Below, piece after piece: positions 10,115 to 22,154 of a stretch of DNA of 64,000 bases (positions are counted from its first letter, which is position 1; each line of letters opens with the position of its first letter). Source of the DNA: Ariolimax columbianus (Eukaryota > Mollusca > Gastropoda > Stylommatophora > Arionidae); assembly GCA_036924085.1 (NCBI GenBank), contig JAVGWX010000003.1, positions 131,641,523 to 131,705,522 of the forward strand, written 5' to 3'. Position numbers and translations under genes: made by a program. The notes below the pieces were generated by a model. It was not told the origin of the DNA, did no database searches, and saw only the letters and a list, made by a program, of their open reading frames with translations.

Positions 10115-10935
10115 TTCATCTTCAGACCTCAAACTTCAATGGCTCTAACAAAGGCAGCAGTCGACTCAAAAGCTCGGTACGCTTCTGTACAGCTTTTCGT
10201 GGAAGGACACTGGCTATTGCCAAATGCTGCTACTTTTGTCGGTGGACAGGACAGGACTCCAAAATAAGTTCTGCCTTCATGGGGGCTGTGCCGCAGGCAC
10301 AAAGGTCTGTAGTGCCAATCTTGAACTTGGTGTACAGATGACATCTAAGTCTGTTGTGACCTGTGCATAGCCGAAGAATTATCGCCTGGAGAGTTGATTG
10401 TAGGCATCGTTTTCTATGTGGCCAGGGTAGTCTTTTTTCCATTTTGCACTGTACGTTGCCCTGATGAATGCTTTTGTCTCATTGTATGTGATTTCTGTAT
10501 GACTCTGCTGCAGCATTCCTCCCTCTCTAGCGAGTCTGTCCGCGTCCTCATTGCCTGGAATGTAGCAGTGGGCTGGTATCCACTAGACTATGCTTTCTTT
10601 GAAGCACTGGGACAGGCATTCGAGCAAGTCTGCCAGAGCACCGAGTTCATTTTTGTGCTGGTTCTTAAGCGCCATTAACACTGCAAGGGTGTCTGTGAAA
10701 ATGATCACTTTCTTTTCTGCCTGCTCCTTATGGTCTATAAGAGTTTCAGCTGCTTGTCTCAGGGCACTGGCTTCGGCACTGAAGTTGCTGCAGCGTCTCC
10801 CAGTGGCAAATGCTGCTGAGTATACTTTGCTTTTTAGTTTTATAGTGATGCCCCCACCCCCGTCTCTGACAGATCTTTGGCTGAGCCATCCGTATAGGCG
10901 TGTGTTCAGGCTGTTGGTGGAAATCTTTGGTTGAT
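10115..10935 (-). pseudogene. Decayed RNase H LINE relic
   Basis: A minus-strand RNase H domain remnant. It reads GGGGITIKLKSKVYSAAFAT, then NFSAEASALRQAAE and IIFTDTLAVLMALKNQHKNE (10583-10963). A frameshifted WIPAHCYIPGNEDADRLARE-like segment follows near 10510-10575. The C-terminal LRLCTGHNRLRCHLYTKFKI and a CACGT knuckle remnant lie at 10230-10400. It is related to, but clearly older than, the LINE at 5682-8558. Frameshifts and stops make it non-functional. Confidence 0.8.
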
Positions 10936-11073
10936 GTAATTTGTAACTATGATACAAGAACATCTTTGTTCTTCACTCTCATTTACAGTGACATGAGCAG
11001 TTGATTTTTTCTTAGGAAATCTTATTGTGAACTGTCTTATCTTACCTGGCTACAATTGCAACAAATGTATATA

Positions 11074-11886
11074 CAAGGGGCTTGTCATAAGTCTTTACCC
11101 AGACTATGAAGGAGTAGGAGAAAGTTGAAATTTGGCACATATGTAGCCCATTTAATTTGTACTGGACTTGAGAAGTATGAATTTCCCTCAACGGGTTTAC
11201 CCGGTATAGTGCATGGCACAACACACCTTATCGACCGAATCTGCTACTCTTAAGGGTTTGTCAGAACAATGGAGAAATCAGAGGCAAGAACTGTGATAAA
11301 ATTCTTGATCTTCCAAGATAAGGAAGACCATCCTCAGAGTGCAGCGATGAAAATGCTGCAGGAGTGAAGAAAATCATTGACCAGGATAGGAAAATGACAA
11401 TTGCAGAGATATCTAGGTCAGCAAAACTGAATGAAAGTACAGTTTCTTGGAATTTTACACAACAGACTGAACATGGGAAAAGTGTGTGCCCGCTGGGTCC
11501 TGGTCTGCTGACATGTGAACAGAAACAAATGAGGGTTGATTGCTGTGGCCAGTTGCTCAAAATATGTCAGTCGAAAAACATGGTGACAGTAGATGAGACT
11601 TGGGTTCACAACCCCGATTTTTTCTTTTCCTAAAACTTAAAAAACAGCTGAAATAAAATCATTTTGACAGTGACGAAGATGTCACACTGGCTTGTGATAA
11701 CTGGTTTAGTTAGAAAAATAGGTTACTTTATTCTGAAGGTCTTTTCAAGGTCACGCAGAGATGGCAGAAATGTATAAATTCAGGTGGTGGCTACATTGAG
11801 AAGGAATAAGCACTGTGTCAAATTTCAACTTTCTCCTCCTACTCCTTCATGGTCAGGGTAAATAAAGACTTATGACAAGCCCCTTG
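11074..11886 (+). mobile_element. mariner-type DNA transposon fossil with about 70-bp TIRs
   Basis: Terminal inverted repeats start CAAGGGGCTTGTCATAAGTC at both ends (11074 onward, and reverse-complemented ending at 11886). They extend about 66-73 bp inward, to GAAAGTTGAAATTTG. TA dinucleotides flank it at 11072-11073 and 11887-11888, as expected for Tc1/mariner. Inside, plus-strand fragments resemble mariner transposase: MEKSEARTVIKFL (from 11271), a helix-turn-helix piece DRKMTIAEISRSAKLNESTV, and VTVDETWVHNPD, which matches the catalytic DE-W-V motif. The 813-bp length, frameshifts and stops show internal deletion and decay. TIRs of this length are longer than the roughly 30 bp of typical mariners. 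Confidence 0.85.
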
Positions 11887-12106
11887 TAAATCTGTTATTA
11901 GATTTCACCTTGCTTGTTGGTATTTCTAAAGAGAGATGTCAATGATAAAGATGACTACCTCTCAATGAGAGACTTTATGTAGAGCACTGAACAAGTGATT
12001 TAGTCTTTTAGGGAAATGACGGTCATTTGCATCTCATGACTTGCAAGTACCATCCTGTCAGTCTGTTTTCCTTCCTTACAAATCTTCAACAATAAGGGAA
12101 ATTACT

Positions 12107-12330
12107 TCAATTCAGGTTTTCATCAATATTACTGTAAGGAATGACTTCAACTGAGGTCTTCATCAACAGTACATAAGGAATGACTTCAACTGAGGTCTTC
12201 ATCAACAGTACGTAAGGAATGACTTCAACTGAGGTCTTCATCAACAGTACGTAAGGAATGACTTCAACTGAGGTCTTCATCAACAGTACGTAAGGAATGA
12301 CTTCAATTGAGGTCTTCATCAATAGTACTG
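12107..12330. repeat. 39-bp minisatellite, about 5.7 copies
   Basis: Unit TAAGGAATGACTTCAACTGA followed by GGTCTTCATCAACAGTACG. The reverse strand stays open because 39 is a multiple of three; not a gene. Confidence 0.95.
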
Positions 12331-12699
12331 TACTTATACAGTTAGACAATTGTCAGTGGCATATAAAGCTTCACAACAGAGCAATCACTTAATTATAATT
12401 GTTAAAGTCATCATATCAGAAATTTTCAGCTAAAAAAACTAACAACTTAATCAATTGTGAACGTTACCAATAATATACAAATCTGGCAATAAATTCAGTA
12501 TTGACAGTCAACTAACCAGTATACCATATAACCCAAGCTAACTTGTCCAGCAGTAACGTCAGTGGGGAAACCTGAGTACGCTAATCACAGACATGAATCT
12601 ATTCCCTTTGTCTCGCAATAAGTAAGTAAAGATGTCTGGCTGACAATGAACTATTGCTGTGTCTTTAGCCAGTTTTTTTACACATACACTTTTGCAGAT

Positions 12700-13095
12700 A
12701 GCCCCAAATGAGATGGACTAGCAACCTTACTAGAATGCCAAGTGAAAGACTCCCAAAAAGTCTTCTGTTTAGTAAGTTGAGTGAAGAAAGATAATCACAG
12801 GGACGTCCAAAAAAAGCAATTCAGGAACAGTCTGAAGAAGTCTCTTAATTGCTATCATCTGGGAAAAACTGACTCAAAATCGTTCAGCCTGGTTAGGTGT
12901 AGACAAAATAGATGCTGAAATCACTGAGAGCCTCCATATGCAGACAGCCAGGATAGACACGTGATCAGAAAGTGTAGAACAGAGAGAATACCAGTATCAA
13001 CTGCAGGCTATGTTTGTCAGTCATGTCACAGAACTTTTCACGCTCATATTGGCTTGATCAGTCACGAGAGAGAGCACCCACAGACTCAAGGATGT
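12700..13095 (+). pseudogene. Decayed RT C-terminal relic with C2H2 finger (LINE relic family R)
   Basis: Frames with stops read LRWTSNLTRMPSERLPKSLL, then GRPKKAIQ, and end in a C2H2-like finger, CQSCHRTFHAHIGLISHERA followed by H (13015-13080). RT C-terminal regions of widespread invertebrate LINEs have this order: RW(x)GHL.RM(x)(E)RLPK, (R)GRPKKR(x)KD, then CxxC...HxxxxxxH. Related relics lie at 14425, 24424 and 25690. Confidence 0.7.
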
Positions 13096-13229
13096 AGCAT
13101 GACACATGATGATTTTAACAGTTGTCATCAATGATAATTATTATTTAACAGGACACAAGGAATATGTGATGACCAAAATCTTGTGCCTCTACCTCACTGA
13201 GAGCTGTCATTTTGCAGGCAGTCCCATAG

Positions 13230-13600
13230 CAACTGTGGATGCTGGGGATACAGTATTAGACTCTTTTATTGTACAAGGTCTTCTCACCCCTTAGTGACAT
13301 TTGTTGGACAGGTCCATTCCTCTCTAGCTTACCTTTCCCATCTGTAAGTCAGGTACCCATTTGCAGCTCAGAGACTGGAGCATATAATCAGTAACCAGGA
13401 CAGTGTACGAAGAATGAAACAAAAGACTAGGGGAAATAGAGGGAGCTTGTTGCTGCCGCAAAATAATCAATCAGGCATGATGGTCACTACTGCTCCGTCA
13501 ATGATTGGCCCAAGTCATAATAAAAAAACTGGAATCTCACTACCTGGGAGCAAGCCTGGTACTATTGACATGAGAAGCAAGTGCTCTTACCATTCTGTCT
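13230..13600. other. Possible SINE remnants
   Basis: 13238-13400 resembles 20905-21020 (AGTATTAGACTCTT..., then GTAAGTCAGGTACCCATT-like text). 13520-13590 has a minus-strand tRNA A-box-like GGTAAGAGCACTTGCTTCTC. Both are too decayed to define boundaries. Confidence 0.3.
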
Positions 13601-13789
13601 TTTGCTACAAATTTCAGCATGCCAAGGTACTATCGGTACAGACCTAGAATAACCCTACTGGTAGAGCAATGTAAAGTAATCTATTCCTCTGAAATGAGCT
13701 CGATCTCATACATTTCAGCCACATGCGCACTCACACCCAACAGGGAAATCTGTGACAAGGATGATGTCGGCGGTCCTCATCGACAACGA

Positions 13790-13985
13790 TGGAAAGCTAT
13801 TATCATACATTTCACACTTTTTCAAATAGTGTACTAAGTTTTTAACTAAAGATTAATATACATTTCACACTTTTTTATATATTAACGTATTCACTAGGTT
13901 TTTAACTAAAGATGAATTGATTTTGTACATTTCACACTTTTTCAGATATTAGCATACTATGTTTTTAACTAAAGATGAAATTTAT
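13790..13985. repeat. About 62-bp degenerate tandem repeat, 3 copies
   Basis: Three copies of CATTTCACACTTTTTCAGAT-like text, followed by GTTTTTAACTAAAGATGAA-like text, each about 60-65 bp apart. Confidence 0.8.
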
Positions 13986-14424
13986 AGAAATTTTGTCATA
14001 TGACTACTTGCAGTATCAAAGAATGAGTTCAATATTGAACTTCTTAAATACTGTTATCATAAATCTGTAATTCTTCATTTCTTTATACACAAATACATTT
14101 GATATATAATTAATTAGTGGCATTAAACAATTGAAAATAGTAATAATAGCTGGTTATATAATTTTAGTCAGTACTACACTTATAACAGCCAAATAGGTTG
14201 ACAGTTGTAAGATGCAATGTTCTGGAAAGGACATGCTATTTACTTTTTAGTACAGAATGTATGGAGAATATATTTATTCTCTTCAGTTAGTTTTAGTTTC
14301 TAATATTAGTTTGTTTTATTTGCTAATCTCTACTGCAAGACAAGTGAATAATGGAGCAATCATACATAATCTTGGATGGCCACTACTTTCTTATTTGTAT
14401 ATTTATTTGCATGTATACCTACCT

Positions 14425-15190
14425 CTGTGGTACCCTCACCAGAGAAGCAAATATTGACTCTGAGATCCACAACAGGATTACCAAGTCAAGTCCTGATTTT
14501 GGATGACCACGAGTGAATGTTGGATACAGGCAGTGTATCAGTGTTGCCAATAAGATCAAGGAATATCATGCTGTAGTGCTAACCACCCTTGTATACCCAT
14601 GCAAAAATGGACAGTCCATAGCAGACATGTCAGGAAACTCAACCATTTCCACATGATCTGTCTCCGCAGGCTGCTCGGAATCAGCTGGCAAGATAGAGTG
14701 CTCAACTCTGAATTCCTCAGTAGGACTCGGCTAACGAGCATCCTTACACTGCTGCCGAGACCTCAGATTTGATGAACTTGACATGTCTGCATGCCCAATA
14801 AGCGCCTCCCTAAGCAGCTGTTGTGATATGACCTCAGGAAAGGCAAATGTTCTGAGGGAGGACAGAAGAAACGACTCTCTCTACAACTCTCTCTGTGAAC
14901 AGTTTCCTCATTGATGTTGCCTCCTGAGAACTGCTGCCACCAAAATACTCAGCCTGGCGCACTGCTATCACACACGGTGCTCACATAGCCGAGAAGTGAC
15001 TCATTGTCGAAGTGCAGAAAAAGTGAACTGTATGAAAGAACAGGATGCATGATGGTTAAACCACATATGCTGTCCATGTGTTTCTAACATAGAGTAGTCT
15101 GCAGTGATTGTACAGCTATATGCCATGACATCTGAATACACATGTTTGATGATGTCACCATCTTCGCTTTCGATGGACAACTAATTACTA
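14425..15190 (+). pseudogene. Decayed LINE relic (family R)
   Basis: Weak, frameshifted resemblance to the relic at 25690-26605. It includes segments matching TREANIDSEIHNRITK, VLTTLVYPCKTWTV-like and HFHMICLRRLLGISWQDRVL, spread over several frames. It ends with GTCACCATCTTCGCTTTCGA followed by TGGACAACTA (15158-15185), the shared 3' terminus of family R and SINE D. Multiple stops; non-functional. Confidence 0.65.
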
Positions 15191-15413
15191 ACTAATGTAA
15201 CAGTAACATGGAAAGTTGAAAGTATACGATGTTTGCAGATGAAATATGCATTTATTGTGATATTCAGAGCCCAATTTTTGCAATGTGGTTGTAGTGAACA
15301 ATCAGGGGAGCAGTGATAGGATAATAAGACCAACATTATCACAAAACAATATCATAAGTATGAATCTACACACTGAATCAACATTGAATATGTATGTCCT
15401 AAAAGATGATTAA

Positions 15414-16039
15414 CCTTTAGCACTCCACATAATTTTTTACGAAATTTATATTGCGCTATAGTAATCGACTTTCAAAATTTGTAACTGTTCTGTCTGTTAT
15501 GATTTTCTTGTGTGTAGAAACACAATTGAATAAAGAACTTGTGGGTGTTATTGTTTTTGTCGTGTGTTTGTTAGTTTCTGAGATTCAAAAAGATATTGAA
15601 AATTGCTGGAAATCTTTGAAAAAATTTTGACTCAACGGCTAGGCCTAGTCGCTCTGATAGAAATCCATGGAAACCACAACAATGTATCGATACAATATCG
15701 ACACAACTGATAGTTTCCAATTCAAATGTAGTTCTTTCATCTAAACAAACAAAATAAACAGATCTACTCGATAAAGATCTTTTCCAACAACCTACTTTAC
15801 CTTTCGCAAAAAGTCGGTTTGCCCCAATCGGCATTATTAGAGGTGTTAGAAGAAAATATCGTTCAAAATCCATTTGTAATCTAACATACGATACTTTAAC
15901 CGTCAAAATATTATGTGTAGATGGTGACATATTCAGCATTTAAAAAACTGGCTATGTGTAGGGTCTCCATGCCAAAAAAATTTTTTTTTTTAATTCCAAT
16001 TTTCTGGTCGCATGAGTCTTGACCGTAGCGCACTAAAGG
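15414..16039. mobile_element. TTAA-flanked non-autonomous DNA transposon
   Basis: TTAA at 15410-15413 and 16040-16043 flanks inverted termini CCTTTAGCACTCC at the left and, reverse-complemented, CCTTTAGTGCGCT at the right. TTAA duplication is the signature of piggyBac, and also of Kolobok. The 626-bp interior has a 122-codon minus-strand frame (15571-15939) with no recognised similarity. It is probably a deletion derivative or MITE. Confidence 0.7.
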
Positions 16040-16199
16040 TTAAGGGAGGGTTGTGTATGGAACTGATAAACTCATCATGTAGAACAAGTTGCTATAGAAA
16101 CCACCAAGGCAAGGGAGAAAATGCTTGAATTCATGTTTACTGCAAGGATGCTATCTATAGTGGTAGACCCATGCTCCTACTGGACTGATTTAGGCAGCA

Positions 16200-16590
16200 T
16201 CATGATGATAGATAGGGTTGCTTAGCTGAAAAGTAAGGTGCTCGCTTCTCAAGAAACGAATGAACAAACTCATGAAATGGTGAGTGTTTGAATCCTACAA
16301 GATTCAAGCATCCACTGATCTTAAGGGAGGTGAGATTGGCATCTAGTCCTATTGAAAATGGGCAATAAACTAGGAGATCCCATATACATGCTGTGCAAGT
16401 AAAAGAACCCTTGGCAGTTCAAAATCATAAAGGAGTTGGCTGTTGGTCGCTGCCGGATAAAAATGTGAAAGGTAACGTAATTCCTACAGAATAGTGATCT
16501 GTATGAAGACCAAAAGGGGGCAGCCCTCCATCATGCACAGACACAACAGGCCAATCATCAGTTTGTCTGCAAATGTATATACATACACAC
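16200..16590 (+). mobile_element. SINE D-related copy (D3)
   Basis: Has a tRNA-like head (AAGGTGCTCGCTTCTC..., GGTGAGTGTTTGAATCC as B-box-like). The shared block TTCAAGCATCCACTGATCTT with AAGGGAGGTGAGA follows, then GAGATCCCATATACATGC and AAGAACCCTTGGCAGTTC. The same order occurs at 31302-31565. It differs from D1/D2 downstream of the GGGAGGTGAGA block, so it represents a second subfamily. Confidence 0.6.
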
Positions 16591-17640
16591 ATACAAATTT
16601 TGTTGAATTAAAAATTACCTCTGCACACCCAAGGGTGGAAGAGTGAATCGGTGAGAGAAACATATGATGATAGATGGTCAATCACACAAAACAAATAAAC
16701 ACATTTTGATATGTGGCAAGGGGTTCAAAAGTTTGTGGACAATTGTAAGCTTCAATACAACATACTACCCACATCAGATACTTTCCCAGCTTATCAGGTA
16801 CTGAGAACTATGTCTACTACTGACTCAAAAGGTCAACTACAAATTCATTGCGAGTACAAACATTAACAACAAATTGTTTAAAAAAAGTGTGTCCATGCAT
16901 GAATCAAAACTCATAACTAGATTGTCATTGAGAGAGACAAGAGCAAACTCTCTTCATACATATTACTGCATTCAAATATATATATATATTACCCACATTT
17001 CTGAATAGTAAGAAAACGTAAATGACATTAGATCAAAGAAAAGATAAAAGAGACTAATAAAAATGATATTCTGCTGATTACAATTGATTTCTTTGGCCTT
17101 TCATGTGTCATTGCCAGCTGCTAGGCATTTAATGAAATGCATTAGCAATCAATTTGTGATTGGAACATCTATATCAGACAAATTATAACTGGGAGATCAA
17201 TGCAGTTTGAATATGAGGGATTACAGCAATTTTTTATTGCTGTTACTGCATAACAACAAAATTCAATCATTTAGCAGGACTTGACTTTTAGGTTGAGCTT
17301 ATGACCCAGCCTTCTCACTTCTCCCAGGTCATGTGGGTATCAGAAAACTGACAGATATTTACATTTTGGGTGAAATCTGGTTTAAACTATGGTTTACCAG
17401 ATGATGGAATATTTACTTCAAGACCAGAGATATAGTTTAATATTTGATGAGAACTGCGATGTTACATCTTTATAAGGCGCACATGTTCAATACAAGCTCT
17501 ATTTAGACTGACACATTTGTGAAAGTAAAAGCAGTAATATCGATATTGATGAGAACAATTTTGAAAAATGCGAAGAAAATTTATATAAAACTAAGCAGAA
17601 ATTTTTTCACCCATATTAATGATATTTTATTGTATTATAC
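16591..17640. other. Intergenic stretch, no gene seen
   Basis: AT-rich sequence without convincing open frames, repeats or splice-bounded exons. Only a short (AT)n run near 16976-16990 stands out. Confidence 0.5.
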
Positions 17641-17644
17641 TTAA

Positions 17645-17907
17645 CCCTTTACAGTCCAAATTGTCCACCGCAATCTACTAGAGTATGATCACTTACAGTT
17701 CAATTTATCCTGTCAGATGTCGTATATCAATCATTTCTTGTTATTTAGCTAAATTTGATTTATATACAAAGGCTGTATCTTTAAATGTAAAAACAATCAT
17801 TTGAATTTTAATTACTTTGTTCTGTTAACCTTGAAAGATATACAATTACTATTCTTGTCTCGAACATTAAGACTAACATCCAGTAAATTAGGTTGGACTG
17901 TAAAGGG
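17645..17907. mobile_element. piggyBac-type MITE, 263 bp
   Basis: Perfect 15-bp terminal inverted repeats CCCTTTACAGTCCAA (17645-17659, and reverse-complemented at 17893-17907). TTAA lies directly outside each end (17641-17644 and 17908-17911). The CCC...GGG termini with TTAA duplication are typical of piggyBac elements. No coding capacity, hence a MITE. Confidence 0.9.
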
Positions 17908-18071
17908 TTAATATATAATTGATTTATGGAATATGTTATGTGATAGATAAATCAATAATGCACATTTTAATCTCTTAATTTTAGATCAATTAATTCAGTT
18001 ATAATGGATTTTTTTAACAAAATATTTAACAAACACAACAACAGCTGCTATTGTCTTGGACTTTATGACAC

Positions 18072-18185
18072 ACATTTATAAAAGTATAGGCTTGATAAAG
18101 TATAGGCTTGATAAAGTATAGGCTTGATAAAGTATAGGCTTGATAAAGTATAGGCTTGATAAAGTATAGGCTTGATAAAGTAAAA
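18072..18185. repeat. 16-bp tandem repeat, 7 copies
   Basis: Unit AAAGTATAGGCTTGAT repeated almost perfectly. Confidence 0.95.
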
Positions 18186-18659
18186 GTTTGACTACATACC
18201 AATGTTCTGGAGATATATTTATGTAATAATTTTTTTTTCAATAACAAACAATTATGCAACTATAATCCCTAGTAAAAAGATGTTCACCTCCATTTGTAAA
18301 ATTATGTTTTCCATTGTATTGTGGGCTCACTTATGAACAGTTTGGTATATAATGTGTGCTATTTCAGTGAACCTTTACTGAAGATAAATAGATCCGGAGG
18401 TCACAAATATTCCGGAGTGAATGAGTTCACAGAAACACTTTTCTCCCAGTTAAAGTAACAGATGTATGGAACATGTCACCAGACAATGTGAGAGACAAGG
18501 TGAATGTCACTAACCAGGAAGAATAGACAACAAATGTCATTTAGCTTAGACAAGAAGATATATAGACTGATCAAGAATGTTACAAGATAGTACCACATAC
18601 TGGATGTTAGGAAATACACTCATAGCCAAGAACATTCACACTGTTCTTGAAGACAGCAG

Positions 18660-20690
18660 GAGAATGTTGTGGCTACCCAAGATGTCAAAAGTCAAATACA
18701 TTCACACAACGGCCAAGAACAGAATCACATGATGTCGCTATATAAGAACATTCACAGAGAGATCACACTATCCAAGAACACACAGAGATATGTCACTGTC
18801 CACGACCACCCACTGACAGATGGCATTAACAAAGAACACCCCACAGAGAGATGCCACTAGAAAAAGATCACTCACAAAAAAATGTCATTAACCAAGAACA
18901 TCCACATAAATAGCTGCTACTAGCAACAACAATAAAAAAAAAGCAAAAACTAAAAAAATGACATTAACCAACAATACTCACTAACAAAGAACACTCCCAA
19001 AGAGATGTTACTAACAAACAACACTCACAAAGAGATGTTTCTAACAAACAACATTCAGAAAGAGATGGTACTAACAAATAACACTCAAAAAGAGATGATA
19101 CTAACAAACACTCACAAAGAGATGGCACTAACAAAGAACACTCACAAAAAGATGGCACTAACAAACAGTAACAAAGAGATGGCACTAACAAAGAACAGTA
19201 ACAAAGAGATGGCACTAACAAAGAACACTCACAAAAAGATGGCACTAACAAACAGTAACAAAGAGATGGCACTAACAAAGAACAGTAACAAAGAGATGGC
19301 ACTAACAAAGAACACTCACAAAAAGATGGCACTAACAAACAACAGTAACAAAGAGATGGCACTAACAAACAACAGTAACAAAGAGATGGCACTAACAAAG
19401 AACAGTAACAAAGAGATGGCACTAACAAAGAACAAATCACAAAAAGATGGCACTAACAAACAACAGTAACAAAGAGATGGCACTAACAAAGAACACTCAC
19501 AAAAAGATGGCACTAACAAAGAGATGGCACTAACAAAGAACAGTAACAAAGAGATGGCACTAACAAAGAACAGTAACAAAGAGATGGCACTAACAAAGAA
19601 CACTCACAAAAAGATGGCACTAACAAACAACAGTAACAAAGAGATGGCACTAACAAAGAACAGTAACAAAGAGATGGCACTAACAAAGAACACTCACAAA
19701 AAGATGGCACTAACAAACAACAGTAACAAAGAGATGGCACTAACAAAGAACAGTAACAAAGAGATGGCACTAGCAAAGAACACTCACAAAAAGATGGCAC
19801 TAACAAACAACAGTAACAAAGAGATGGCACTAACAAAGAACACTCACAAAAAGATGGCACTAACAAACAACAATCACAAAGAGATGGCACTAACAAAGAA
19901 CACTCACAAAAAGATGGCACTAACAAACAACAATCACAAAGAGATGGCACTAACAAAGAACACTCACAAAAAGATGGCACTAACAAAGAACAGTAACAAA
20001 GAGATGGCACTAACAAAGAACACTAACAAAGAGATGGCACTAACAAACAACAGTAACAAAGAGATGGCACTAACAAAGAACACTAACAAAGAGATGGCAC
20101 TAACAAACAACAATCACAAAGAGATGGCACTAACAAAGAACACTCACAAAAAGATGGCACTAACAAACAACAGTAACAAAGAGATGGCACTAACAAAGAA
20201 CAGTAACAAAGAGATGGCACTAACAAAGAACACTAACAAAGAGATGGCACTAACAAACAACAATCACAAAGAGATGGCACTAACAAACAACACTCATACA
20301 GAGATGTTACTAACAAACAACACTCACAAAGAGATGTCCCTGCCAAAGAACACTTACAAAGAGATGATACTAACAAAGAACACTCACGAAGAGATGATAT
20401 TAACAAACAACACTCACAAAGAGATGTCACTAACAAACAACTCACAAAGAGATGCTACTAACAAACACTCACAAAGAGATGATATTAACAAACAACACTC
20501 ACAAAGAGATGTCACTAACAAACAACTCACAAAGATATGCTACTAACAAACATTCACAAAGAGATGACACTAACAAAGAACACTCACAAAGAGATGGTAC
20601 AAACAAACATCACAAAGAGTTGATACTAACAAAGCACACTCACAAAGAGATGTCACTGCCAAATAACAGAGATGTCATTTGTCAGGAACA
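18660..20690. repeat. Large minisatellite, 30-bp unit with higher-order structure
   Basis: Core unit ACAAAGAGATGGCACTAACA with ten variable bases. Three variants (AAAGAACAGTAAC, AAAGAACACTCAC, AAACAACAGTAAC) cycle as 90-bp trimers between about 19530 and 19800. They then alternate as 60-bp dimers between about 19800 and 19980. Degenerate copies fade out on both sides (18660-18960 and 20280-20690). The 30-bp period keeps frames open on both strands (up to 340 codons at 19524-20546, KEMALTKNTHKK-like). Composition and periodicity argue against coding. It lies between the two convergent genes. Confidence 0.95.
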
Positions 20691-21101
20691 GGAAAATTAA
20701 GGATAATCATGATTATCAACACACATACAAGGACATATAACAAATCAATGTATTATGACAGAAGATATGACGCTAAGAAACTGTAACTGGAGACAAACTC
20801 TATGACAAAATCTTTTTTTAGTAAAAAATAACACAAGGACTGCATCAAAACTTAATATAGTGAAGTTGAAAAAGGCAAACATGGTTCCAATATCAAGTAC
20901 TACCATAGAGGATAAAGTATTAGACTCTTGACTTCCGCTAGGTTTTGAGGTCAAGTAACCAGTTCTATTTACTTCTGCCTTGCATCTCATAACTTGGAGT
21001 ACAGTTAGGTACTCATTATTACTGCTGGGTAAAATAGAGCATTCCCTGACCAGGTCATGAATTTGGTTCCTTTGCTGATAATTTAGTCAATCAAATGTCC
21101 A

Positions 21102-21408
21102 GGGGTCACTGTAGTTCAGAGGTTTGGGAACTCACCTTTCAAAGCGATGAACGGTAATGGTGGGCGATAAAATTCCACAAGTTTCAAGTGACCACTGGTC
21201 TCAAGGGAGGTGAGACTAAAGTGCTTGCATCCTGGGTTACCTTCAGTCATCTTGACTCACGCCTTGCCCCTGGTCCAAGCTAGCTGAAAACAGAGTGAGG
21301 ATGCTCACCAGTGCAGTTTCTTCCTCACTATAATCCAAATACAGCGCAAGTTACGTCAAGTCAAAACCATTTCATGATGTGACCATCATCGCAAAGGGCA
21401 GCTAACAA
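21102..21408 (+). mobile_element. SINE D copy 1
   Basis: A tRNA-derived head (GTAGTTCAGAGGTTTGGGAA as A-box-like, TGGTGGGCGATAAAATTCC as degenerate B-box) is followed by TTCAAGTGACCACTGGTCTC and AAGGGAGGTGAGAC. The 3' end is GATGTGACCATCATCGCAAA with GGGCAGCTAAC. TSDs CAATCAAATGYCCA lie at 21088-21101 and 21409-21422 (one mismatch). The 3' end matches the termini of LINE relic family R. Confidence 0.8.
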
Positions 21409-21422
21409 CAATCAAATGCCCA

Positions 21423-22154
21423 CTGACTGTAAAAATGCAGAAAGTTAGATAGGCAGTATTGAAAAGCTAGTTAATGCCCTTCTTTTTCATGCAGAAGGCA
21501 TTTCAAATTTCAAGTTATAAAAATATAGCAATACTTAGTAAGTATTACAAAGAGTAATGAAACATACACATTTGATATGCTTTCTGGTGCCTGCTTAATT
21601 TCCACCTATTCTGCTTGATAAATTTGCTTCAAATTATTCTGACACTAGTTTTTGTAATATCAATCTAAAACAACAAATATTAGGTAATACTGATACTACA
21701 AACTTTCTTAAGACCTGTATAGGGTAGAAGAATACTCAACTCATGGCTTTGCATACTCTACCATTCACACAGACCAAAGATCTGCAGAGGGTGGAGCGGC
21801 CATCCAATTTTGAAAGAAAGCTCAAGTAACAATATCTCATTTGTGATAGAGATATAAAAGGGTGAATACCCTGTGTTCCTGGGAATCAGAAGAGAAGCAT
21901 ACACATCTACACCTGGCATCTCTTATGTTATCCGTTTCAAGGCTCAAATATAAATTGCTAGGCTAGCATTGCCTTTATCTGGGAACATCCACAGTCCCCA
22001 ATCAATATTTCCAAAACACAACATAAGCTTCGACAATCACATTTTCAACACATTTAACTCAAAAAATCTTGTTCTTTCTTTCAATCTCAGGAATGGTAGA
22101 AGGTGAGCTGAGACTGCATCTGTTGCCAAGAGCAGCAGATAATAAAGCAAGCTT
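21423..22154 (-). other. NFX1 3' UTR and downstream intergenic sequence
   Basis: Sequence immediately downstream of the NFX1 stop codon on the minus strand. I see no other gene and cannot place a polyadenylation signal with confidence. Confidence 0.4.

Noticed and set aside
15571..15939. 122-codon minus-strand frame
   Set aside because: It lies wholly inside the TTAA-flanked element and matches no transposase motif I can recognise. Too weak to call a gene.
19524..20546. 340-codon plus-strand reading frame (MALTKNSNKE-type repeats) and matching minus-strand frames
   Set aside because: It is a direct product of a 30-bp minisatellite. The period is a multiple of three and the unit has no stop, so both strands stay open. 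No start context, splice sites or similarity supports coding.
18960..20690. CRISPR array
   Set aside because: Units are contiguous with no unique spacers, and the genome is eukaryotic. It is a minisatellite.
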